From assembly GCA_030248215.1 (NCBI GenBank), contig JASANG010002669.1:16001-80000 (forward strand): a stretch of 64,000 bases of DNA, read 5' to 3'. The DNA comes from Enoplolaimus lenunculus (lineage: Eukaryota > Nematoda > Enoplea > Enoplida > Thoracostomopsidae). A program made the position numbers and the translations under genes. Positions 33,701 to 45,700 of this stretch are shown here, piece by piece; position 1 is the first letter of the stretch, and each line of letters opens with the position of its first letter. A model generated the notes under the pieces. It did no database searches. It was not told the DNA's origin and was given only the letters and a program-made list of their open reading frames with translations.

Positions 33701-36700
33701 TTATATTCGCCCGACGCCTACAGATCACAATTTGAATATGAAATTTTCATTGAGTTGGTTTACGTTCAATGTATATTTCCGTTGAAGATTTTTCGGTGGT
33801 TTAATCGAAGATTTCAAACGCAAAGCACCGTTTTATCTGAGCGATTTTACTGTTTTGTTCAAAAATACAACATCATTTACGCAATGCTTGGCTGCGTCAA
33901 TGTTTTTGTTTTTCGCAAACGTCGCCATTATTATCACGTTTGCAGGCGTTATGGAGTCACTGCTTCATAAACGAATGGCAAGTATTCGTCATAATAACCC
34001 TTTCACTCATACAGTATACTATGAGCAACTAAAATACAATAATGTACGAGCAATACACACACTGTGAGCAGTGTTTATCATTTATAACATATATGCGCAG
34101 TGCAAAATCTCCACAAGACTTGAGAACCTACTCGGGCTCGAACGTCAAGCTCCTATAGATCAGCGGTCATCGTAACCGCCTCCCACCCGTGAGACTGGGG
34201 TTCGAATCTTACCCTGAAAATATATCTCATATGAAATTGAAAATATTCGTATGAGAAAGGGTTAAGCGCTATTCACACGTGTAAGTTTTTTGTGTCCAGC
34301 AATTTGCTAAGTTTAACTTTATTGTTCCAGTTAAAATTGTCAAAATTGTCAGTCAGTAACGGATTTATTGACATGCGTTTTTATGTGCTTACAGGGCGCT
34401 ATTGAAAGCCTGTTGGCGGCTGGTATTTGTGGTGTGACATTTGGACTGTTTGCTGGTCAGCCGTTGTGTATCCTTTCGGCGACCGGGCCGGTTTTAGTTT
34501 TTGAAACCATATTATTCAGCATGTGCATGTACGTTTGACAGTGAAACAACACTAAACATTGCGTAATACTTGTCGGTCGGCGCCGTCCGTCACAGTCTGT
34601 CATCCGTCCGGTGACGGTTGACATTCGTACGGCGCCGTCCGTCACAGTCTGTCATCCGTCCGGTGACGGTTGACATTCGTACGGCGCCGTCCGTCACAGT
34701 CTGTCATCCGTCCGGTGACGGTTGACATTCGTACGGCGCCGTCCGTCACAGTCTGTCGTCCGTCCGGTGACGGTTGACATTCGTACGGCGCCGTCCGTCA
34801 CAGTCTGTCGTCCGTCCGGTGACGGTTGACATTCGTACGGCGCCGTCCGTCACAGTCTGTCATCCGTCCGGTGACGGTTGACATTCGTACGGCGCCGTCC
34901 GTCACAGTCTGTCATCCGTCCGGTGACGGTTGACATTCGTACGGCGCCGTCCGTCACAGTCTGTCATCCGTCCGGTGACGGTTGACATTCGTACGGCGCC
35001 GTCCGTTACAGTCTGTCATCCGTCCGAAGACGGTTGACATTCGTACGGCGCCGTCCGTCACAGTCTGTCATCCGTCCGGTGACGGTTGACATTCGTACGG
35101 CGCCGTCCGTCACAGTCTGTCGTCCGTCCGGTGACGGTTGACATTCGTACGGCGCCGTCCGTCACAGTCTGTCATCCGTCCGGTGACGGTTGACATTCGT
35201 ACGGCGCCGTCCGTCACAGTCTGTCATCCGTCCGGTGACGGTTGACATTCGTACGGCTCCGTCCGTCACAGTCTGTCATCCGTCCGGTGACGGTTGACAT
35301 TCGTACGGCGCCGTCCGTCACAGTCTGTCATCCGTCCGGTGACGGTTGACATTCGTACGGCTCCGTCCGTCACAGTCTGCCATCCGTCCGCTGACGGTTG
35401 CCATTCGTCCAGTTCAAGTGAAATTGAAAACTTTCATGTGAGAAATGATTAATTGAGCATGATGGTATTGTAAGCTGAGATATATTCCTGCTTAAAGCAT
35501 TTGCAGTACAAACGATTTTCATTGATATGGTAAAAAAGTCTCTAGGAATGGTGGACCTATATTTTCTGCGAGATTAAAACTGTTTCGAAACGTCGTTTTG
35601 TTATTTTTAGTTGCTTTGTTGGAAATTTGGGCCAATGCAAAGAACAGGGGCGGAAGAGTATTATACGCATATTCCTAAGCCTAAGTCTAACCGTAAGAAT
35701 GAGCATATTCGTATTCCTAAGCGTAAGTCTAAACATAATAGTAACACTGAGCATATTCCTAAGCCTAAGCGTAAGCCTAAGCCTAGGCGTAAAAGAATGA
35801 GTATATTCTTAAGCCTAAGCCTAAGCCAAGCCAAAAAAATAGTCTAAAGCTTAAGCTTACTTCATTGCAGTCCCACAGAAAAGCGTTCCGCCCGTGATCT
35901 TTACATGGGCCGAAATTTACCAGCACTGACAACGGTTGACAGTAACCGTCAACCTGGAGTTGTACCGGTTTGCGTTACATTTTAAGGGACTTTGGCTATT
36001 CGTTTTACGCGACTCGATTTTGGGTCAGCGCATGGTCGTGTTTGTTTTTGATGATGATTGTCGCGTTTGACGGCAACAGTTTCATCGCTTGGATAACGAA
36101 ATTCACCGAAGAAGCGTTCGCGACGTTAATTTCGGTGATTTTCATTATTCAAGCGTTTGAAAAACTGATATCAATCAGTCATCGCACTCCGATCACTACA
36201 GAACCGGAAGTGAGTTCGTTTTTGGAAATTAAAACTTTACACTGTAAATTCCAATGAGTTAATTAATCAACTCAGCTAGAAAATTAGTTATTTCTGTGGT
36301 AAAAAACAGTAAACATTAACGCACTTTGAGAGATGAATTGATTCGTACAATCAGTTCGCTTGATTCTGGGTAAGTAAAACAATTTACTCAAAATGAGGTT
36401 TATTAACTCAGAATTCTGAGTTCTGAAAGCCTAACTCAGACTGAATGATTCAACTCATTCTGAGTTAATATCAACTCAGTTGGATTTTCAGTGTTCAGTC
36501 ATTAAACAGGTTTATATTTTTGCCTTCGGTGGTGTTTTGCTAACTATCGGAACCAGTGCAGCGGTTACCGCCGCCCCCCTTCCAGAGGAGGCTTCCAGGA
36601 TCAGGACCCTGGTAATAACGACTCACCATATGATTTCAAAAACTCACGCCTTCAGCGCAATCCAGATTACGCATTAACCCCAATTCACTGGTCCAAGTTT

Positions 36701-39700
36701 TTGCACCAAAAGCTTGCACGGACAACTTTCACGCGTAAGTTTGGTCACAAAGCAGTTTTGAAGTTTTTGCAGCTGAAAATTATTCACTAAAGTTTATGCT
36801 ATTAAATTTAATTCGCACCTGTGAACACAGTTGCAAGTCGCTCGAATTTCTTGCTCCTGCAGTTTGATTGGTCAATTGGGATGTTCCTTTGAAAATACTT
36901 TGAGCTGCAAGTATTTCGCACAAGTTGAAGCTGCGAGTTATCGCTGCAAAAATTTGCACGTGTGAATAGGGCTTAACATTATTGATGCTTATTTGACTCT
37001 CATTGGCCTCGCTCGCGAGTTTTCTTTCTGCCATTATATATTGCGCCGCTGTGGACGTGAGCCTGGGTTTAAATACGCTGCTCCGCACCCGGGAGACATC
37101 TTACAAGTAGACCGATTATGCCAAGTGAAGGTTCGGATACTTTCTCCGTGGTTCTGATCGCAACAGTATTTAATGTGATTATTCAGCAACCTACAGCTAT
37201 TTCTGGCAATTAAATTTTCAGCTAAAGGTCGAAAATAAGGTAATAAAATACAAACAACAGATATACTTAATGAATATTATTTTCCGATAAGTTTAGCTTA
37301 AATTTGCGTTTTTTAGAAAGTTTTGAACGATGCGTGTTTCTGCAACATGAGTAGCGCCGCTAACAGCACAGATTCGACCAATCAAACGGAAGCGACAAAC
37401 GAAACGAGCCAGTTATGGTTCAACCATAGTGCATACGAATACTACGAAATATATGACGGTATTATTAGCAAGCTTGTAGCCAGCTCAGCAGGGTTCCAAC
37501 CGGAACTAGATTTTGTCGGAAGCGGAATCGGAGGTGTATGATTTAACTTTTGTTCAGTATGCCTGTTTCCGTAACTGTTCACAGTTTCCATGAAAATTGT
37601 TTATATAGCTGACGGAATACACGTAACGACTCGGAATATTTACTAAGAAAAAACCAACACAATAATTGCAAATGAACGAAACAAAACGAAACAAACAACA
37701 TCTAACTTCAATCATCTTAAAAACTCAAAACCGAAAAATCAGAATTCTGGCATCGGAACAGCAGTCAGCCGGACACAAAATCGGATGTCAAATTGTGCCG
37801 GATTTTTAGCCGGAATCGGAATTGCGATGGAACCCTGCAGTTCAGCATGCCAAGGATTCAACGCAATTCAGGTTTAATATATAGAAATATAATGGAAATT
37901 GGTGCAATTACGATGACATTTTAGTTTTTACTGAAAAAATTAGCGAAATTTATCAAATGAAACGCATCCGTTTGACGCTATGACACTTTATGAGGTTTTT
38001 AACGGGATATTAATTTCAGCATGCAAACTACAACACGGAGATCCGGTCGGAATGCAGTGTACCTTTGTTCCGGATGTTTTCCTGTTTTCAGTGATTTTAT
38101 TCTTTTCGACGTTTTTCATTGCGTACGGCCTTAAACTATTTCGTACGTCACGATATTTTCCAACTTGGGTAGGTTGTGTGGGTGTTTAAGTTGACACTTG
38201 ACGGGTACACTTTTCACCACTTGTCGGCCCCAGAATTGTTGTATATGCAAAAAATGCTACGATTGCTACCCAGGGATATGCGGATTAATCGGCATCCGAA
38301 CTTTTCGTGAGTATCGGCATCGGAACTGCAAAAATATTGACGATTTTGCAGGTACTTTGTGCACTTAACAACGAGTCAGAATGCTAGCAATTTCACTTGT
38401 TGGCGTAATCAGTGCGTTTGATCAAGGAAACTTGTATCTCTCTTGTGTCCAATTTGTTCAGCTGTAATTGAAACGAACCATTCTCACTGAGTTGAACCAG
38501 TCTCACTGAGTTGTAATCGTTTATGGTGGTTAGGGTTTAAGCATTTACATATATAATGATGTGAGTGTGTATTAAAATTGAAATCGGCATTGAAATCGGC
38601 ATCGGCAAAATTTGAAAGTAGAATCGGCATCGGCAAAATTTGAAAGTAGAATCGGCATCGGCAAAATTTGAAAGTAGAATCGGCATCGGCAAAATTTGAA
38701 AGTAGAATCGGCATCGGCAAAATTTGAAAGTAGAATCGGCATCGGCAAAATTTGAAAGTAGAATCGGCATCGGCAAAATTTGAAAATAGAATCGGCATCG
38801 GCAAAATTCGAAAATAGAATCGGCATCGGCAAAATTTGAAAGTAGAATCGGCATAGGCATAATTTGAAAGTAGAATCGGCCGGCATCGGCAAAAAGTTTG
38901 GTATCGGCACATCACTACTTCAATCCTCATGTGACTATGTAGTCGCTAAGTTCATCGCCTTCATTCGAAGGTTTTAATTTACTTTTGAACATGCGAGTTG
39001 TATACCTTTTTACTCTGTTAAATTTTGCCCAATATATCCGGTTCCTATTGCGAATTTTAGGCCATTGTACACTCCCCCATCGCAAGCGTAAGCTCAAACC
39101 TAAGCTTACACCTAATCCTAAAGTCTAAATTATGGCAAAATTTGACAATTTCAAACGCTGCACAGGACGAGTGAACGAGAGTTGAATTTTTGGTTTCAGT
39201 TACGGAATACTTTGGGTGATTTCAATGTGTTTATTTCGATTGTTATAATGACTGCAGTTACACGACTTGTTGGCTTACGAGTGACAGGACTAATTATGCC
39301 ATCTAATTTTGAGGTAAAATTCAATGGAATTTTAAATTAACACGAAGATACACACTGACGTGTGCTGACGATTTAAGGCAAACTTTAATTTAGGTTGCGG
39401 CCTGTGAAGCAGACCCGTAGCCAGCTCGCCTGACTGTGGGGAGAGGGCTAAAAAATTTTCAGGAGGGGCATTCAAGGGTTTTCAATGAGTTACAATTAAG
39501 GTTGAAAACTTTCTAGGCTGCCAAAATTTTTCCAGGGGGGGGTGAGCCCACTGCCCCCCCTTGGCTACTGGCCCGCGTAAAAGTGAGAGTTTTGTATATT
39601 TGAGCAAGTTGGCACAATGATATAGTTAGTTAGCTCGAATGATGTTTGTTAGCGTGTGAACGGATAGTAAAAATAAACGGAAACGGACGGCAGTTTTTTT

Positions 39701-42700
39701 ACCCGGAAACGGATATCCGGTTACACGCCGCTGATGCTTATTAGACAAACTCAAGTTGATTTATGGGCAAAATAGTTGAAAGCTGATGAAACACATATGT
39801 ATGCAAATAAGAAATTTTTTCCAATCTCCAAGTTTACTTAACAGTTGCTTATCCGTTTTCGATGGCTGCGCGATATTATAGTTCCATTGCTTTAAATTTA
39901 AAACTGGCATTTGAAGCTGATTTAAGATTGTGTTTGAACAACCATTCAAAAACAAAAACAACCGGCACATGCAAAGACAGGGGGAAGAAAATAGAGTAAG
40001 CGTAAGCTTTAGATTAATTTTTTGCTTGGCTTAAACTTAGGCTTACGCTTAGGCTTAGGAATAAGCTTATAATACTGTTCCGTCCCTGTTCTTTACATTG
40101 GCCTCAGTTTCAACTGTACTTAATGATGCCGGTGTCGGTGTTCTGTAAATGACATTCAGTCAACCAATTGCATTTGTTGACAGCCGACATTCAAAGAACG
40201 AGAAGGCTGGGTAGTCAATCCGATGGACATGTCTGATTGGTGGATTTCAATACTTGCGTCAGTGCCAGCAGCGTTATTTATTATTTTGGTCGTTATGGAT
40301 CAGCAAATCACAAGCGTTATCATTAATCGAAAAGAAAACAAGCTCAAAGTATGCGTTATTGATTGGTTATTTTAAGAGCCTGCCTATCGGTATGATTTGG
40401 AGAATAAGAATCGGCAAATACATTCTAACTCAGAATTATTTACGACAGTCTTTATTTTTGCTTGTCGAAATAATTTTCTTTCTATTTCGGCGTCTTTGTC
40501 TGGTAAGAAAGTCAGATTTGGACTTAAACTTTGGAATCGCATTTACCGTTGAAGCGTGTATGACTAAACTGAATAATCAAAAATTGTAAATATATCATTA
40601 CTCAAGACGTGAATCTACCTACGTGATTGGCCAAAAAGTTTAAGCCCTATTCACACGTGCAGGTTTGCATTTTATCATCAGCCAATGAGAAAGCGGATGC
40701 AATAAATTCAGTGAACTTGCATGGTTATTCATACATGTGAACTAAATTCCTGGCTATGATTTTAATGAATTATTTGCAATGCGAGTTTTTCGAACTGTAT
40801 TTTGGACAAAACTTACAAGTGTACAATGCAGCCGCGAGTTCTCGCAGCACAATCTTGCACGTGTGCATAGGGCTTTAGCTGACGAGTGTTATAGCAACTA
40901 TCATCACTTAGTAACAGGATTTCAAACTGACTACCTGTTGCAGTTGTTAAACTGAAAATTATTACAACAGTAGTCCAAATCTAATGCGATAAACGCGTTG
41001 AATTTGTTAGTCCCAGCATTCACGGGTTCGAAAGTTACAAAGCCTATCACGAACTGATGATAGATGCTACACACCTTTGAGAATACGGGCCCTTGTTTAA
41101 GTAATTATTCGCCGTTTATTTTTTTAAATTTTAAGAAAGGATACGGTTACTATTTGGACTTGGTTGTGGTTGGTGTGCTTATTTTAATCTGTGGCCTGCT
41201 TGGAATCCCATTTTTTGTCGCGGGAACAGTCAATTCAATTATACACGTCGACAGTTTGAAGATGATGTCCGAAGTTTCGGCTCCCGGTGAAAAACCACAG
41301 TTTCTTGGCGTTCGGTAAACGCGTAAAATTGTTAACACTATAATTTATTTCAAATTATTACAATTAATAAAATCGTTATTTTAAATAATTAAAATTTATA
41401 AAATCGTTATTTCACATCATCAAATTAATAAGATCGTTATTTCAAATTATTAAAATTAATAAAATCGTTATTTCAAATTATTACAATTAAATAATCGTCA
41501 TTTCAAATAATTAAAATTTATAAAATCGTTATTTCACATCATTAAATTAATAAGATCGTTATTTCAAATTATTAAAATTAATAAAATCGTTATTTCAAAT
41601 TATTACAATTAACTAATCGTCATTTCAAATAATTAAAATTTATAAAATCGTTATTTCACATCATTAAATTAATAAGATCGTTATTTCAAATTATTAAAAT
41701 TAATAAAATCGTTATTTCACATCATTAAATTAATAAGATCGTTATTTTAAATTATTAAAATTAATAAAATCGTTATTTCAAATTATTACAATTAAATAAT
41801 CGTCATTTCAAATAATTAAAATTAATAAAACTGTTATTTCAAATCATTAAATTAATAAGATCGTTATTTTAAATTATTAAAATTAATAAAATCGTTATTT
41901 CAAATCATTAAATTAATAAGATCGTTATTTTAAATTATTAAAATTAAAAAAATCGTTATTTCAAATCATTAATGGATCATCTACGTTAAAACGCACGCGC
42001 TAGTGTAAAAAGTTTTCTAACCACCACGTTTGGAAGTGCATATAAAACCACATTCTGGTTTGGGATTTGAGACATCTCCAGTAGTGGAGTTAGACAGTGG
42101 TAAATGTCCTTACTCCCTACAAAGGGAGTCAGGACAAAACATATGTGTTTCCAGAACTTCAGGACAATCGAAACCTAATTTAACAGCAGATAAATTAAAC
42201 ATTTTCAATGTATGCATACATAATAGCGCACAACAACTGTTATAATACATTGTTTGTAGTCCCTTCTAAGGGACTCACGACAAAACAAGTTGCTATCCAG
42301 GGCATACGGACGTATTCATTGCTGTACATACGGCATGTTAATTGTCGTAATAGTTTCAAAACAACCATTGGACGTTTTGAGTACTGCAACAACTGAGTCT
42401 CTGAGAGCAACGTAGGGACAAAAAAGGTAGGACAATTTTTTACAGTAGCGCTTGCGTTTTAACGTGGATTATCCATAAATTAATAAGATCGTTATTTCAA
42501 ATTATTAAAATTAATAAAATCGTTATTTCAAATTATTACAATTAAATAATCGTCATTTCAAATAATTAAAATTAATAAAACCGTTATTTCAAATCATTAA
42601 ATTAATAAGATCGTTATTTCAAATTATTAAAATTAATAAAATCGTTATTTCAAATTATTACAATTAAATAATCGTCATTTCAAATAATTAAAATTAACAA

Positions 42701-45700
42701 AATCGTTCAAATAATTAAAAAGGCAAACAGACCAGTACAAATTTAAACGTTAATCACGCGTTCTAGTGAAAGGATTTTAAAAAATGCATATAAATCCGTC
42801 CTGAATACTGATGATATAAGTAATATATGACGAATTACTAGCCAAAGTTTTAAACCTAAGCCTAAACCTGAGCCTTGCCGTACATTAAACTTAAGGCCTA
42901 TAAGCGAAGCCTAATCCAAAGCCTAAACATTAGCCTAAACGTTAACCTAAATCCAGCGAGATTGCTTGCGATTAATACTGTTGGAATAACAAAATCCCAA
43001 AATCCCACCACAAACAAAAGCTATCAGTTTTTTGCAGCTGGGACGGTAGTAATTTAGGACGGCAGAAATGTATACTTGTGCCAGCCCGTGTGTCGAATAA
43101 GAGATTTATTTTAAAATAACACTTCCAGTTTACTTCAAATATCATTGAAATTGTAATCCTTTTTTCCGTTAACCGTTCTGTACGTTTCAGCGAACAGCGA
43201 ATCACTCCGATTGTCGCTCATTTCCTTATTGGATTGTCAGTGTTTCTTGCTCCAGTGATCAAAGTACGCGAATGCTACACAGTAGCGTCAGCTTCAATTT
43301 TTTAACGTTGAAGTTGAAGTTGAAAATTTTGAATTCAAATATCGCTTGCTCAATATTAAATGATACTGGAACCAGTAACTGGGACGTACGTCCTATGATG
43401 TAAGGGTCATAACCTTTCGCGGTCTCGTTAAACTCGATACCGCTTCTATCGTCGGTGTAGCAGTGGCGGCCAATATATAGAACCGGGTCAAAAAATTAGC
43501 ATAAGCCTAAGCCTAAGTCTAAGCCTAAGCCTTAGCCTAAGCAAGAATTAGTCTAAAGCTTAAGCTTACTCTATTCCAGTCCCTCAGCAAAACGTTCCGC
43601 CCCTGATCTTTACATGGGCCCCAGCGGCAAACCAATTTGTTGTCTTCGTTGCACTAAAATACATCGTGTTTTTGTGTTTTAGTTGATTCCTGTACCAGTA
43701 CTACTTGGTGTGTTTTTGTACATGGGATTCGTGTCCCTTCTTGGACAAGAGGTTAGTGTCACGGCTTTCACCAGACCATTAAGCATGATTCGCTCAAAAT
43801 TAAGTCAATCCAGCTGGGTTAATAGTTTACAGACCGAAGATGTGAAAAATTTTATTTAGCGAAGGTTATGCAAGGTCCACTTTAATTTGAGTACCGCCTG
43901 TGGAGTTTTTACATTGTCAATTGACGATTGCTTTAGCCATACGGGTTATATAGCAAGTAGTGATGCTATTTTTTTAAAAAAAATTAAAATTTTAAAATTT
44001 CAATTATAATATAAGCGACATCATATAGTGCGATGCTTAGCGAATCCATACCCCTCAAATTGGTGAAACTTCATTTAAATTTGGCTCCTGTCTAAATTTC
44101 AAAATATGAAATTTTTGCAGAAAATTATTAATTTGTCATTTAATGCTAAAAGATAGGTCTGTTGTTACTTTAAGGGACGTAGCAGTAGATTAAGCGTATT
44201 CCTAAGCCTAAGCCTAAGCCTAAGCCTAAGCGTTGCAAAAATGAGTTCCTAAGCCTAAGTCTAAGCCTAAGCCTCAAAAAAAGTAACCTAGAATCTAAAC
44301 CTACTCTTTTATAGACCCATCAGAATCCTGGACGCCCCTTAAAGTAACATGGGCCGGTTATTCTTAATTTAGTAATATAAAAAAGCCAAATCTTCTTGAC
44401 TTCACTGGCCCTATTAACATTGACTTTGGACGCGATTGTCACACACACTCTTGGCACGCCAGTGTACCAAAATGTTGCATCAGTAGTTTACCGCAAACAT
44501 TAATAACAAAAGCTTTATCGGTTTCAATTTGAAGTTCAAAAGTATAACACAAAATATACTTGAAAAATATTTTTTCGACCCGAATTCAAATTAGCTGAAC
44601 GCTTTCAACCGCAACGATATTATTTATTCACAACTGCCATATACACAATTATGTAACTTTATTGTCTATCGTTGCTTTAAGACAATCGAAAATAGAAAAT
44701 AAACTTAAGTTTAAGGTCATCGGCGTCGGTCCGGCCGGTTCGGCCATGGCCCGACTACTTAACCTGTTAAATAAACGGTCCAAACAGACATAATCATCCG
44801 AAACAAATGCCGGCCTCACAAGGCCGGACGGTTTTTTCGCAAGCCAACGACGGAAATTGTATTTATTTTGGTGCCAAATAAATAAATAAATAATATGTTT
44901 ATTTTTTTCAGTTTTTTCATCGCATTATATTATTCTTTATGCCAGTCAAATATCAACCGGATCATCGATTTTTGCGTTTGGTTCCGTTGAAACGCGTTCA
45001 TCTGTACACGGTAATACAGCTGATTGCGTTAATGATTTTGGTCGGAGTCAAATATAGCAAAACCGTTTCGATGATATTTCCGTTAATGGTAAATTGATTT
45101 TAAGCTTACACAAATATACCATTTAGAGCCAGTAACGAAAATTTTGATGCGGATGCGGTAACCCTCGGATCCGGTCCGCCGCTTTAACCACTGAGTTACG
45201 CAACCGTGTAATCTTTTCGCTGTAATGACTGTATATACCAGGGTACAACCGGAGGTTTGCATCTGGCTCCGGGTCCGGTAGAATATTTGCCGGAGGTTCC
45301 GGCAGTTTCAGTAGTAAAATTTGGCATAATTTTTGTAAAATTTATCGCTTTAGCACGTTTTGTTTTACTTTTGTCACAATTTTCAGGAAAGAATTTTTGA
45401 AATGTCGCACAAAATTGGCGTAAAAGCAAACAACTTAACAACATTTTGCAGATATTGGCTAAAATCAACTAATTAACCATCATTTTTACTACCTATTTTC
45501 GCCTCACCTCCTGCTCTGGTTCCGGCTCCGGTATTTTTCACCTCCGGTTGCACCCTGGTGTATACCGTAAGTTTTGGTACTACAAGATACGTATATGAAT
45601 ACACTGCGAAATGAACACTTGTACAATTAAGTGCTGCTCGCGAAAATTTTACTGCAGTTGTGGTTATAAGCTGAAATCATGCGACGTGCAGAAGTTAAGG

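Noticed and set aside
34571-35410. CRISPR-like array
   Set aside because: Units are contiguous and wholly repeated without unique spacers, in a eukaryotic intron.
38484-38930. Three overlapping minus-strand ORFs of about 110-150 codons
   Set aside because: They are products of the 28-bp minisatellite, open in all three frames.
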